Shown here one piece after another: positions 44,296-57,084 of a stretch of DNA of 64,000 nt (positions are counted from its first letter, which is position 1; each line of letters opens with the position of its first letter). A program made the translations under genes and the position numbers. The notes under the pieces are model-generated. The model was not told the origin of the DNA and did not search any database. It was given only the letters and a program-made list of their open reading frames with translations. The DNA is from Zingiber officinale (lineage: Eukaryota; Streptophyta; Magnoliopsida; Zingiberales; Zingiberaceae): contig NC_055996.1 of the NCBI RefSeq assembly GCF_018446385.1, positions 132,294,532 to 132,358,531 of the forward strand, written 5' to 3'.

Positions 44296-45487
44296 ATAAT
44301 TTAATCGAGTCTAGTTTAAAATGAACTAAGGTTTTAAAATAATTATTTAAATTTGGCTTGGTTTATTTTTTACGAGCTTGAGCTTGTTTGAAACTTGGCT
44401 TGAGATTAATTTGTTTAGATATTATCAAACTCTTAATTCAAGTGAGCTCGGTTTGAACTTGACTCGTTTAGATGTTATCAAACTCTTAATTCCAACAAAA
44501 GCGATTGAACTCACTAGTCAATTCATAAACCTTATGTAACTCCGATTGTATTATAATTGATTGATGTAATAAGTCGAGTGTTCTGATTTGTCATGAAACC
44601 TTCTATGCCTGAGTGTACATCAGCAGTCGATTTCTACTTAATGACAATTGATTGATAATAACTCAATCGACTTCCAAATCAATTGCAAAACATTTAGTTC
44701 ATAATTTATAGGCATATTAGTGGATTGCTAAATCATAGCAGTCGACTGATCTCGACGCAAATCCAATTTTCGGATCAAACGATATGGTTATCTCAAAAAA
44801 TACCAACGATTACTGTTGTTCTTTGTTTTCTTTATGAAAAAAATATGAAAAACTTGATTAAAGCCTAATCCTAGGTTTTCTGATCTATTTTTTGACGATT
44901 AAACATTGGTTTACGCCACTAGATCAAAATCTAACATAAAGCATAGAAAATCGATAAAAATCCTAACTTTATCATTATAAGATCGATCAAACGACATGTG
45001 ACTTTAATATCAATTGATGAATTGTTTTCTAAATATGAATTTTAAATCCATATGAACTCAAATAAAAGATAACATGCTCAAGATCTAGTATTATAAAAAA
45101 TTACAGTGCAACAAAATTGAATTACTAAAAATAGACGATGAACCTGAGTGCAGCGGAATTGACATCGTCTTTGTTACGGATGCATTAAATTCGAGATTAA
45201 TGCAGAATCAAAATGGTTGAGTGATAATGAATGGAACGATCGACGTTTCACTACTCGGTGAGTAATGGTTATTAATCGACTATTAACGTTGCCGTTGATT
45301 CAAGTTCCTATATAAGGAGGCTGCAATCACAGGCAAAATATACACAGAGAAAGCAGCAGCTCTCCACCAATGTTTCCTCCTCATCTTTCGTGCAACTCCT
45401 ATTCGGCGGAGTGCCCATGATAGCAATCGAGTGTCACTCAGTTCGTCGTGCCTGCCAGTGCTTGGTGGAACCATGGCCAACCATTAT
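44296..45487. other. Decayed AT-rich intergenic sequence
   Basis: No coding frame. Short CAGTCGACTGATC/CAATCGACTTCC motifs at 44600-44760 resemble those in the relic A LTR (600-720), which hints at an old LTR. CTATATAAGG at about 45309 followed by CAGAGAAAGCAGCAGC looks like a promoter and transcription start. It may belong to an old LTR of the Copia relic whose gag lies at 47191. Confidence 0.4.
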
Positions 45488-46517
45488 TGTAGGACCGTTG
45501 CGACCGGCTGGAAGGGGGGTTGTTGGATATCCTACAAAAACAAAACAAAAAAAATAACCCTTCCTCGAACTCTTTAAGCAAACACTTGTATATATAAAGT
45601 AAGCCGCTAAATTAAAAGCATAACGAAAAAGCGAGGTACAAGGATTTACTTGGTTACAACCGATATGGTTGTTAATCCAAGGAAGATTAAGCTCACTAAA
45701 AATTCCTTCAGGCAGAGAAGCCTCGTACAGTGTTGAAGCGCAGAAAACAGAAACTCAACTCTAGACTAAAGCTTACAAGCGTTGGAATTACAATTCAGAG
45801 TTCGTTGAAAAGCTTCTAAACCAAGGCTATATTTATAGCCTTGGTCGGGAAGCCCCAAAGGGGTTCCGGGCGCCCTGGGGGGGGGGGGATAAACTTTATC
45901 CCCCAATGATCAGATCGAGTCAAATCTCGATCCTGGTCAAAAGTCTGGTCCGGGCGCCCGGAAGGGTTCCGGGCGCCCCGGACCCCAAAGTCAACAGATG
46001 TTGACTTTTTCATCCGGGACTTCTTCTCTGGTTCAGTCCCGCCTCGGTCCGATTCTTCTGCTCCGGATCCGCTTGCTTGGGTGATCTCTGCCATCCGGAA
46101 AAGGGCTCACCCGAACCCAAGTTCCGGTCTTCTCGAGCAGCCTTCCGCTCCGGCTTCTCGTCCCTCGAAATTGCCGCGTGTTTCCTTCTCGTCCACCAGT
46201 GTACTCATCCGCAGTCTTCGTCCCTCAATCGCACCCTGTGCCGACCTTCTCGCTAGCTACGTCTCTTGCTTCCCGAGCAATCTTCCGCTCCGGCTTTCGT
46301 CCCTCGGAACCACCGCATGCTTCCTTCTCATCCACCGGGGTACTTTTCCGCAGCACCTCGTCCCTCGGACGCACATCGTGCCATCCTTCTCGCTAGCTGC
46401 GTCTTCTGCTTGAGTACCTGTGCTCCTAAGCTCCTGCACACTTAGACACAAGGTTAAAACAACACATGACTTAACTTAACTTGTTGATCACACCAAAACA
46501 ACTTTGGGGTTCCAACA
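45488..46517. repeat. Solo LTR with target-site duplication ATTAT
   Basis: The segment runs from TGTAGGACCGTTGC to GGGGTTCCAACA and is flanked by ATTAT at 45483-45487 and 46518-46522. It has no internal domain, so it fits a solo LTR left by recombination between two LTRs. It contains GC palindromes (CCGGGCGCCC) and a run of twelve G at about 45877. Orientation is uncertain. Confidence 0.75.
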
Positions 46518-46522
46518 ATTAT

Positions 46523-47190
46523 ATCCTGGGAAACAGACGACCCGAGTAAGCCTCGAAGCATAGCCGAAGGTGGGGCGGATATGTTTCAAGGAAACTGCAT
46601 CAGTCGCAGGCCTCGGTCAGTTCTCCCGGTCGGTCTCTTCATTCGCTCGGTCGACCTCTCCACTCGTCCGGTATGTCTCTTTGATCGTCTGACTTGTCTG
46701 CTCACCCGGTCGGCCTGTCTGTTAGCTTGACCTGTCTGCTCGCCCGGTCGGCCAGTCAGTTCGCCCGGCCTACCTCTCACTAGGCCTGTCTGCTTGCCCA
46801 GTCAGTCTTACTGCCCGGTTGGCCTTACTACCCGCCCGACCATACTACCCAGTCAGTCTCTGTGATCAGACGACTACTTTGTTCGATAGGCCTTACTACA
46901 TGGTCGGCCTCTTTCTGCCTCCCGATCATACTGCTCGGTCAACCTTTCTGATCTGTTGCGCCCGCTCGTGTTGCTCAGCCGATCAGCTCATTCTGTCAAT
47001 ATTGTGCAGACTGTCTTCATCACCTAGTAGAAACCAGCCTTTGCTGGCAGCCTGAGATTATCCACTCAGGTCATCTCTATTGTAAGTTAAATTTAAATTC
47101 TGTGTAATTTTAAATTCAGCTAAGTCCCCAAAGTCTCTGGCAACAGATTGATTTGTCGAACAATCTTGAAACAGATTCAATTCTATTGAG
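46523..47190. other. Pyrimidine-rich degenerate repeats and gag leader
   Basis: 46610-46980 consists of loosely repeated 20-30 base units around GCCCGGTCGGCCTGTCTG. No coding frame is credible. The part after 47050 leads into the gag start at 47191 and has no recognisable primer site. Confidence 0.4.
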
Positions 47191-48462
47191 ATGGACACAG
47201 AACGGAATGTTGAGGTGCAACAGACTCAACACGTGCAGGCCCCATCCGCCCCGATTGGAACTGTGCCAATCAACCACGGAGAAAAGCCAGAGAAGTTCAG
47301 TGGACTGAACTTCAAGAGGTGGCAGCAGAAGATACTCTTCTACACGCTCAACCTGGCTCGGTTCTTGACCGAGGATCGTCCTAAGCGTGCTAAGGATGCT
47401 GATGTGCAGACCATCAGTGCAGTGGAGGCATGGATTCATTCTGAGTTCCTTTTTCGAAACTACATCCTCAATTGCCTTGCTGACTCGTTGTACGCTGTGT
47501 ATAGCATGAAGAGAACGGTTAAGGAGCTGTGGGAGTCCCTGGACATGAAGTATAAGATGGAGGATGCAGGGGCCAAGAAGTTCATCGTGGGCCGATTCCT
47601 GGACTACAAGATGGTTGACTTCAAGACGATGAACAACCAAGTCCTGGAGCTTCAGGTGATCTTGCACGAGATCCACTCAGAAGGGATGGTTCTAAGTGGA
47701 ACCTTCCAGGTAGCTGCTATCATTGAGAAGCTGCCTCCCGGCTGGAAGGACTTCAAGAACTACCTGAACCATAAGCGGAAGGAGATGAATGTGGAGGAAC
47801 TCATTGTTTGACTTCGCATCGAAGAAAAAAAGCAGAGTTCAGAGAGAAAATTGTTCTCTCAGTCTACTATGAAAGCATACGTGGTCGAGCACGGTCAAAG
47901 CTCGAAACGGAAGAACCCTAACTCTTCCAAGATGGGACCCAGAGGAGGCATCAACAAAATAAAGTTTCCTGGGAAGTGCGTCAACTGTGACCGAGTGGGT
48001 CACAAATCTTCAGAGTGTAGGAAGCTGAAGAAGAAGCAGGAGACCAACCTGAATGAGGGACCAGAAATGGATGACCTTTGCGCAATGGTCTCAGAACTGA
48101 AGCTGGTTAGTTCAAACCTGCGATAATGGTGAATCGATACTGGAGCCACCAGACATGTGTGCTGCAATAAGGAGCTGCTCCACAATTTTGAAGAAGTTAC
48201 TGGAGACAAACTGTTCATAGAGAACTCAACAACCTCGGGCATCATGGGCCAAGAAAATATGGTGTTGAAGATGACCTCGGGCAAGGACCTTACTCTGAAC
48301 AATGTGTTGCATGTTCTGGAGATTCGGAAGAATCTAGTATCCAGATCATTATTAAGCAAGCATGACTTTCGCATTGCTTTTGAGTCGGACATAGTTGTAT
48401 TTGTTGGTGCGGTTAGCATTAATGGTCTAACTCAAGTTTTGATGAATAAAAAAATAAGTTAA
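47191..48462 (+). pseudogene. Copia gag-protease relic
   Basis: ATG 47191 opens a UBN2-type gag (PEKFSGLNFKRWQQKILF; FIVGRFLDYKM; LPPGWKDFKNYL) that stops at TGA 47809-47811. It continues in frame to a CCHC knuckle (CVNCDRVGHKSSEC, about 47976-48017) and a stop at 48124. A protease-like WIDTGATRHVC follows, then LLSKHDF near 48350. The frame ends at 48462. No integrase or RT follows. The gag type differs from elements 1-3. It is an old 5' fragment of another Copia family. Confidence 0.78.
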
Positions 48463-48479
48463 GTTAGTTTTGTTATTAT

Positions 48480-48894
48480 CTAACACTCTAATCGAGTGTG
48501 CAGGCAAAGACCAGATAGGTCGACGGGTTGACCGGATGTCTGGCACGAAGCCCCGCTAGGTTGACGGGCCAATTGGATAGCTGGCACGAAGTCTAAATGG
48601 GTCGACGGACTGATCGGACGTTTGGCACAAAGCCCATCTAGGTCGATGGGATAACCGGATAGCTGGCACGAAGTCCAGACGGGTCGAAGGGCTGACAGGA
48701 CGTCTGGCAGGTAAGTTAAGGTAAGTAACTGGAGGGGAGTGACTGTGAGGACGCGTTCCCGAGAAGGGAACATTAGGCGTCGATCCAATTTAGATCTATT
48801 TCGGATATCTAAGTCGAGATCGTGACTAGATTCTGGTCTCGAGGAGACGGAATCTAATTACTATTCTGTTTTATTGTAAACTGTGCTAACACTT
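48480..48894. repeat. LTR-like fragment with 41-bp tandem repeats
   Basis: TGGCACGAAG recurs at 48541, 48582, 48623, 48664 and 48705 (period 41, about five imperfect units at 48500-48715), each with a GGTCGACGG core. The remainder to 48894 (GGAGGGGAGTGACTG, TTTCGGATATCTAAGTCG) has LTR-like character. It is truncated by the chromovirus LTR at 48895. Confidence 0.65.
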
Positions 48895-51860
48895 TGTCAC
48901 GCCCCGGGGGAGTCCCTGTCCGAAGAAATTTCGGCAGCATTTCCCCTGTACAGGTGACAATCTGAAACTTTTCTACATCCATAGTCATACACAGCCAACA
49001 CGGCCGGAACATATGTATATAACAACAAATAAATAAGCAAACAATCACACCATCCACACAGTTAAATAGTGAACTAAAACAAATGATAAGTAAATATCTC
49101 AAATCATCCTACTCAACTACATTCATAAAGCACAAAATCGATATCCTATTCAACTACACTCATAAAGAAAAAAAACTCAACTACGCCAATAAAGTCAACT
49201 TACCTCTTCTTCCATCCAGGCAGGCATGTAGAAGATCATATCGAATAAAAATCCATCGACAAGTAAAAATCCATACAAGATCCAAAGTATCAAAACAGAA
49301 CAAGTCTAAACATAGACTAATAAAGAAAAACCAAAAGACCAACAAACGTCCTCGTGGACTGCAAGGAACTAGCGACTGGAACTCTCCGGACATCATTAAC
49401 CTGAAAATAGCAACGGAGGAGGGTGTGAGTCCAACACTCAGTGGGTAACAACTGATATGCATAATAAAGAAAATAACAACCAGCACTAATCATGCGTACA
49501 GTCTCTTGATACAAGAAGGATAAATGCAACTGAAACAAGCAGGAGAAAACTGTACTAACCAGGACCAAGGTATAAATATAACAGGGGTGTCAAACCGAGA
49601 GGTATCCAAATCCTGTATGCATGTCAACCATATGCATCCATCCAAATGCAACATATAAGTGCAGCAAACACAATCAGAAAATGCATAAATGCATATGATG
49701 CCAATGACATGGTCACCCCTGACGCCAATCAGTCATCTCACACACAATGGTGAGACCGAGTGGGTAAGGTTGTGACAACCGTGCTCTCTGTCGTCACTTC
49801 TCCTAATGAGTGACTGAGTGGACGGGATACTGTCGGAGTACACCTATCCTCCTACCCCAAATCATAAGTGGGGGAGCATAATGCTCTCATCTCCCGGTAC
49901 ACGATGATGAGGAGGAATCTCTGCCGACTACCACGCTACGTTGCACTACCCATGAGCGGGCCAACGGAGCCTAACAAAGTCCAATCATCTGCCAGCTACC
50001 ACGCTGCTACACTAAACCAGCGGAGCCTAACAGAGCAGAACTGTCTACCGGCTACCATGCTGAGTCACCGGATCAGCGAAGCCAAACAACAGAACTGTCA
50101 CACACCTTGCCTGATAAAAACCATTAACCCATGAGTGGTGGTGTGTGCAGATCCATGTAACTAGCGATGTGCTCAACAATAATGGAGTCGACTATCACAC
50201 AGCATGCAATCATGTAAGATGGTGCATGACACTAAGCATGAAAATATCCTGAACCTATCCATAGATATAAAATGTGTACCCTAACATCAATGGATCAATC
50301 TGAAGATCTAAGGTACATAGGTCAGATAAGGTATCAAAAACCCTAGGTCCTGAACATAATAAATAATATGGTTGTATCACTACCCCTATAAACATGTATA
50401 ATCAGGTAAGTACTAATATGAAGTACATAACAAGTAAACAAACAAGCATGTAATAGATCAGGTAGTGACCAACCGAAGCAGATAAGAAACACAATCATTG
50501 CTATTTGTTAAAAATATTACTATGCATATCAAATGACATAAAGTCAAGTACCTGCCTCTAATCGAAAAGTCCAATCTAGTCCAAATACGACGTCGAGATA
50601 CTCGTCTCGTCTCGCGTCAAAGTCCTATGTCACGAATAGAAATATATTTTATTTAGCTACAATTCTTCTAAATAGATAAATAAAATCTCTAATCCTAAAT
50701 TAGGGCAAAACCCTAATCATATTATCATCATTCTTCCCACAAGAATTAATCTACACATGATCATCTATCTAAAATAATCGAAGCAAAATCATGGCCTATA
50801 TCATATATCAAATGCTCTACACCGTACCTTACTTCTTAGCCGCTCCTGTTAATCCACAGCTAAGGAAGTTTGCTCCGGAAAGGATTAGCTGCTGCTGGAG
50901 ACCAGAACACCGCCGGCACAATGACTCTACAACCAGAGAACACCATCCTCAATTAGCACAACCCTTCCACCCAACATAGTGTTGCTCATGGCAGGACACG
51001 AAATAGAGCACAAAATCGAAAACTAAACCCTAAACCATCACCTTCAATCCCGCTGTCGGATTACTACCGCTCGTTGTCGCCTTCTCCAACTCTCGGTTTT
51101 CGACGATCTAGGGCACCATGTCAACAGGGGCGGCGGCGCACAGTGCAGAGGACAAGACAAGGGCGACAGAGTAGAGTAGAAGGTTAGCGTACGACTCTGG
51201 ATTTGGGAGGCGACAATGTTGTTCGACGCGTTTGGAGATCTCCACGGCAAGGAAACAATGCTAGGGCTTCGGGAAAGACAAAACAGTGGTCGGAGATCGA
51301 CGCACGGCTCAGCAAAGTGGCGGAGCAAGGTGGCGCTGGGTCGGTGTCGGTGCGCAGAGGAGAAGCGAAGGGGAAATTCGACAAATCTGTGACTTTGCTG
51401 AGAGAAAGAAAAAGAGGCGAAGGCAGAGGGGAGTTAGGGCATAGCCGGGCGGAGGAGAAGTGGCGCGATCGGGAGAAGAAGAAGGCTCGGCGCCGCGCGG
51501 AGGAGAGGATTGGGAGAAGGGCTCGGTGAGGAAAGGGAAGGAGATGAAGAGGATCGGCTCAGGGACGAGGAGTGGCTTTGTACTCGAGGGGAGAAAGGAA
51601 CCGACGAGGAGCAGTTCGGCTCGGATGTTAGGGCAAATGGGCATCGGGCGCGCGGGAGAGAAAGAAACAGCGAGGAAGAGGAAAATAAAGAAAAAGGAAT
51701 TTATAAAAATAAATATTTCCTCGTTTAAATGGGTAGCCTAAATAGGTTTTCCCGGGGCCCTTTTTATACTCGTAAACTTGCCCATACGAGCTCCAAATTT
51801 TTTTTAAAAATTCTAAAAAAATTCCCCTTATTATTATCTGCCATTTTTCGGTATTTTACA
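48895..51860 (-). repeat. 3' LTR of chromovirus (2966 bp)
   Basis: On the plus strand it runs from TGTCACGCCCCGGGG to CGGTATTTTACA. On the minus strand it begins TGTAAAATACCG directly after a purine tract (TTAGTGGGGGAGAA, rc of 51861-51874). It contains three imperfect repeats around GCTACCACGCTG (49921-50105). Length fits Tekay/Del-type LTRs. The open frames in its GC-rich part (51200-51730) have no recognisable domain. Confidence 0.78.
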
Positions 51861-51969
51861 TTCTCCCCCACTAATAAAAATTTGGTCCCCAAATTTCGTT
51901 ATCTACTATCAGCAAGTACTAACAACAGATAGAAAGTATAAATGCTGAATGGTAATTAACTCACATACC

Positions 51970-54900
51970 TCAAGTAAAAAGATGGGGATATTGAGCTCGG
52001 ATCGTATCCTCGAGCTCCCAGGTAGTCTCCTCGTCTGAATGATGTTGCCATCTGACTTTAACCAACCGGATAGTCTTGTTCTGCAGCTGACGCTCTTTCT
52101 GGTTGAGAATCCATACTGGAACCTCCTTATAAGTGATGTCAGGCTGAACGGGAACTGAGATATCTGTCAACGCATGTGTCGGGTTGGGAATGTATCTCCT
52201 CAACATGCATACGTGGAATACATCATGGACGCCTGCCAGGGATGGTGGTAGTGTCGGCCGGTACTGCTCCAATCCTCTCCAGCATCTGGAAATGACCAAT
52301 GTATCGCGAAGCTAGCTTACCTCTGAGGCCAAATCTCTTCACCCCTTTCGTGGGTGATACTCGCAGAAAAACATGGTCGCCTATAGAAAACTCTAAGGAT
52401 CTGCGTCTCTGGTCAGCATAACTCTTCTGGCGGTCCTGCGCCTCTGACATCCTCCGTCTGATAGTACGGACCAACTCTGCCTCCTGCTATGCTCTATGAG
52501 GTCCCAACAGCTGGACCTCTGCAACCTCATCCCAGAGGGTGGGTGTCCGACAAGGCCTACCATACAACACTTCAAACGGTGCCATCTGGATAGCCGAATG
52601 AAAGCTGTTGTTGTAGGCAAACTCTACCAATGACAAATGGTCCTCCCAACTGCCTCCAAAATCCAGTACACAAGATCTCAGCAAGTCCTCTAGAGTCTGA
52701 ATAGTCCGCTCTGACTGTCCATCTGTCTGCGGATGGAAAGTTGTACTAAAACGGAGCTGAGTGCCCAAGGCTTGCTGCAGACTCTGCCAGAATCGAGACG
52801 TGAACCGGGGGTCTCTGTCTGAAATAATACTCAAAGGGACACCATGCAATCTGATGATCTCCCGGCAATACAGATCTGCCTATCGATCCAGGGAATCTGT
52901 CCTCCGAATCGCTAAGAAGCGCACGGATTTGGTTAATCGATCAACGATTACCCAAATCGCGTCATGGCCTCGGCAAACCCACCATAAAGTCCATAGTAAT
53001 GTGTTCCTATTTCCACTCAGGAATAGGAATCCACTGAAGTAAACCGGCAGGTCTCTGGTGCTCAGCCTTCACCTGCTGATAGACAAGACATCTAGATATG
53101 AATTCCACGATATCTTTCTTCATACCGTTCCACCAGTAGGAACACCTCAAATCTCGATACATGCAGGTCCCACCTGGATGGATCGTAAATCAAGAGCGAT
53201 GAGCCTCCCGAAGTAGCTCTTGTAAGACCGGGTGAGACTGAGGTACGCATAATCTGCCTCAAAAGTATATAATACCCTCCTCATCTCGTGTGAACTCGGT
53301 CTACTACCCGGAAGTTATCTGGCTGCCAATAAACTGAAAATGCTGATCACTGGCTTGGGCCTCTCAGAACCTCGTCCTGATCGACGACTGAGCAACAATG
53401 GTAACCAGAATACCCTGCTCTGTCGGTCCCTGCTCCTCAAGGCCTAACTCAGAGAAACCCTGAACTAAGTCTGTGACTGAAACTCGCTGGCAAGCCAAAG
53501 TCCCTCTGGACTTCCTGCTGAGCGCATCAGCAACCACATTAGCTTTCCCCGGGTGGTAGCTAATGGTACAATCATAATCCTTCAGGAACTCCATCCATCT
53601 CCTCTGTCAGAGATTAAGCTCCTTCTGGGTAAAAATGTATTTGAGACTCTTATGATCAGTGAGAATCTCAAATGTAATGCCGTACAAATGATGCCGCCAA
53701 AGCTTTAGAGCAAAGATGATGGTAGCTAGCTCCAGATCATGAACTGGGTAGTTCTTTTCATGCTCCTTCAACTGTCAAGAAGCATAGGAGACTACCTTGC
53801 CGTGCTGCATCAGAATAGTGCCCAAACCCTGAAGAGACGCGTCAGTGTAGAGTACAAATCCATCCTCTCCAAAAGGTAAAACCAAAACTGGAGCCGACAC
53901 TAATCTCCGCTTCAACTCCTCAAAGCTGGTCTTGCAATCCTCGGACCACGTGAACTTCACGCCTTTCCTGGTAAGGCGTGTCAGTGGCATAGCAATACGC
54001 GAGAAACCCTCGACGAACCGTCTATAATATCCTGCTAGTCCCAGAAAACTGTGGATCTCTTGCACGGACTTCGGCTGCTCCCAGCTGGTGACAGCCTCGA
54101 TCTTCTGAGGGTCTACTGAAATACCTCTGCTAGAGACCACATGTCCCAGAAAACCGACTGAAGGTAGCCAAAAGGCACACTTGCTGAACTTCGCATATAG
54201 CTGATGTCGTCGAAGAGTTTCCAAGAATATGCGAAGATGCTGTGCATGTTCCTCCTCGGAACGCAAGTAGATCAATATGTCATCGATGAAAACGACAACG
54301 AATTGATCTAGATACTCCAGAAAGATGCGGTTCATCAAGTCCATAAACACCGCTGGTGCATTGGTAAGCCCAAATGGTATTACCAAAAACTCATAATGTC
54401 CGTATCTTATGTGAAATGCAGTCTTCTGGATATCAGAATCTCGTACTCTCAGCTAATGATATCCGAACCACAGATCAATCTTAGAATACACTGATGCACC
54501 TCTGAGCTGATCAAATAAATCTTCGATCTGGGGTAAAGGATACTTATTTCGGACAGTCACTGCATTCAACTGTCTATAGTCAATACACAACCTCAATGTA
54601 CCATCCTTTTTCTTAACAAACAGTACCGGAGAACCCCATGGAGAAACACTAGGGCGAATAAATCCCCTGTCCAAAAGCTCATGGAGTTAAACCTTCAGCT
54701 CGTTCAACTCTTTTGGTGCCATACGATAAGAAGCTTTCGATGCCGGCGCAGTCCTCAAAATCAGCTTAATAGCGAACTCCACTTGCCTTCTGGGAGGCAA
54801 GCCTGGTAGCTCCTCTGGAAATACATCTGGGTACTCTCGGACTACTGGCACATCGGAGAACTGCGAACTACTGCTGTCATTAGTACTAATCAAAGATAGC

Positions 54901-55330
54901 AGAAAACCCTGACAACCATGCGACAACAGCTTCTGAGCCTGAATCATCGAAATAGTCAATATGTCGTCGTCTATGATGCTAGTGAAATTCCACGAGGGTT
55001 GGTTCGGAGGCCGGAATGTGACCACCCTCGTCTGGCAATCAATAGTAGCATGATATGCTGACAGCCAATCCATGCCCAGAATGATATCGAACTCAACCAT
55101 CTCCAGTACTAGAAGATCTACCGTAAGTGTCATGTTGCCAAAGTCTAACGGGCAACCTCTGACCTCCTGGGTGACATCCAATGTATCACCGGACGGTAGA
55201 GAGACGGTCAGTCGCTGCAGTCTAATAGTGCGTAATCTACCAATCTCCCACATAAAAGTACGAGATATAAAAGAATGTGAGCTACTAGTATCTATCAGTA
55301 TATCTGCATATAAGGCATAAATAGAAATCG
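51970..55330 (-). pseudogene. Chromovirus pol with chromodomain, broken
   Basis: Order on the minus strand: retropepsin region near 55290, with LIDTSSSHSF where DTG or DSG is expected, so the active-site Gly is Ser. Next come FDIILGMDWLS (about 55090), RT ([21 protein letters not shown], stop at 54453; then FIDDILIY at about 54295), RNase H remnants ([32 protein letters not shown]), integrase core ([24 protein letters not shown]), the connection domain, and a C-terminal chromodomain (VKVRWQHHSDEETTWEL, about 52010-52060). Stops occur at about 54687, 54453, 53775 and 53364 and frameshifts elsewhere. The element is dead. Chromodomain integrases of this group are thought to target heterochromatin. 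Confidence 0.86.
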
Positions 55331-55959
55331 TACCACGGAAAATGGATCCGTCGGCTCGCTGCGCATCCTCTCTGGTGACCGTATGAATACGCCCAGTCTC
55401 TGGAAGAGGAAGAGGTGGTAATGCTGCCTGCGACTACTGCGTCTGGGCAGGAGCCTGCCACTGAGGCGGTGCTGAATACTGTGCTAGAGAAGTATAACAG
55501 GGCGGTGACTGATACTGTATTGATGGCTGGGACTGCGTCTGATACTGAGCCTGTGGCTGGGGCTGCGACGAGTATTGGAATAGGGGCTGAGGCTGCAGCT
55601 GATACTGCCCCTGAGTCAGGTAATGAGGTCCTGGAATGGAGCTCTGGGGTACTATGGGAGTACTGGGGTACTCCTGTCCGAGCATGCCAAATGTAGTTGC
55701 TGCAGGGGGGGAGGGGGAGGGGTGGACATCTGCTGACTCTGCGAAGATTTGGCTCTCCGCCCTCCTTGATAAGTTCCAGACTGACTGAGCTGTCCTCCAT
55801 GACCAGACCCTCCGGAAGCCATATGCTGAGTCTTCAGCGGACAATCTCGGCTCTGGTGCCCAGGAAGTTTGCAATAAAAGCAAACTGACTGTCCCAGAGA
55901 GCAGGCTGGGGTGATGTGATCTCTGGACCCACATCTGAAATAGCGAATGTCGCTGGCGG
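55331..55959 (-). pseudogene. Chromovirus gag C-terminal part
   Basis: Minus-strand remains of gag: a CCHC knuckle (CFYCKLPGHQSRDC, about 55842-55883), then a long Gln/Pro/Tyr-rich linker to the protease. Upstream gag is lost at the CACTA boundary (55959/55960). Confidence 0.72.
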
Positions 55960-56190
55960 CACTACAACAAAAACCCTCATAGACATCGGTGGAACAACAA
56001 CAGTTTTAAGCAAAAACCGATGTCTTTGAGTATTTTACACCGGTTTTTCTAAAAACCGGTGTCTATGAGCGCAGATTTTCGCTTATAGACATCGGTTTTT
56101 TAGCCGATGTCTATGAGCGCCTTTTTTTTCATTAATAGACATCGATTTTAACAGCGATTTTTTAAAACCCGATGTCTATGCACCAAAATA
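55960..56190. repeat. CACTA terminus and subterminal repeats
   Basis: ATAGACATCGG occurs at about 55980, 56088 and 56141 (last copy CGA), and its inverse CCGATGTCTAT or CCGGTGTCTATG at about 56018, 56060, 56108 and 56170. Adjacent direct and inverted units can pair into hairpins. CACTA transposases bind such subterminal motifs. Confidence 0.78.
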
Positions 56191-56354
56191 AAATAATATA
56201 ATTTTTCCACCAATACTTAGCCAAAATTTACAATTCTTCACTCTTCCCTCCAAACCTAAACCTATATCGCGCCGTCCACCGTATACCGTCGCGACGCCAC
56301 CACCACTTTCCTCCTTGCCTCATCTCCCTCTTCCCCTTCCTAGATCTACGAAAG

Positions 56355-56495
56355 ATGGCATCTTTTTCATGGACGAAGGAGGATATGCTACGGTGCTGCG
56401 GTAGCAAGCGTTTCGCCAAGGAGCTCGCCTCCACCTCTCCGTTTTCTGACCTCCACCACGCAATCCAGTCCGCCCATGGGATCTGGTTAATAAGG
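56355..56495 (+). pseudogene. Captured TTL/allantoin synthase exon 1
   Basis: ATG 56355 encodes about 45 residues (MASFSWTKEDMLRCCGSKRF, then AKEL…SPFSDL and IQSAHGIW). They match the N-terminus of the plant OHCU decarboxylase/transthyretin-like protein, the bifunctional enzyme of urate degradation. The frame shifts just after GIW and stops, so only a broken first exon remains. The family call is from recall of the CCGS-RFAKE pattern. Confidence 0.55.
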
Positions 56496-57084
56496 TCGCA
56501 CTTTTGACCTCTTCTTCTACCTCTTTCTCTTTTTCAGTGTTTCTTTTTTATTCTTCCTTCCAACCTCACCACCTTTCTTCTTCCATAATTCTATCTTTAT
56601 ATTTGCTTTTGTTTTCTTTAATATGAATCTCTTATTTCTGCCCCGTTGTTGTTTTGGTGCTCGATCATCTGGTAAATCTCATTTCTTTTTTCCTTTAATC
56701 CATTTATCAAAGGTATACTTTCCGATCTGAAATTTGTCTTCCATCGTATTGTTGTTTTGTTTTAGATCCTTAGGTTTTATCTCTTTTTTTTTTCTCGATT
56801 TTAACTTATGCGGCTGCTTTGATTTGATTTGGTGAAGAAAAAGTGGAGTTTTCTACTGAGATTTGATGGGTTCTCTATCTATGATGGAGCGAGAGCTGAT
56901 TTCGTCTCGAGTTTGATGGTATTTGTTTAGCGTTTAGTCTGGCGATTGTTGAGTTGCTTTTCTTTTTGTATCTGGAAGATGAGATCGATTATTTCTCATC
57001 TAGTGGCGATGCTACTTATTTTGAGACATTTAATGATGTCTTTAACCGTGTGTTTGGTGTATGCTGTGTAGAACACCTAAGGAA
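56496..57084. other. Intron-like T-rich sequence
   Basis: T-rich DNA without coding frames, consistent with the 5' intron or untranslated region captured with the TTL and SOD fragments. Confidence 0.45.

Larger units (their letters stand above)
51861..55959 (-). mobile_element. Tekay/Del-type chromovirus internal region, 5' truncated
   Basis: A minus-strand Gypsy with protease, RT, RNase H, integrase and chromodomain in that order, then PPT and 3' LTR. The rest of gag, the primer site and the 5' LTR are missing because a CACTA element starts at 55960 inside gag. Stops and frameshifts are present throughout. Confidence 0.85.

Noticed and set aside
46610..46980. Possible minisatellite
   Set aside because: The GGTCGGCCTGTCTG units vary in length and sequence too much to define a period. 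I describe it only as degenerate repeats.
51203..51741. Plus-strand Arg/Glu/Gly-rich frames of about 90-108 codons
   Set aside because: They lie in the GC-rich part of the chromovirus LTR, overlap each other in several frames, and have no domain.
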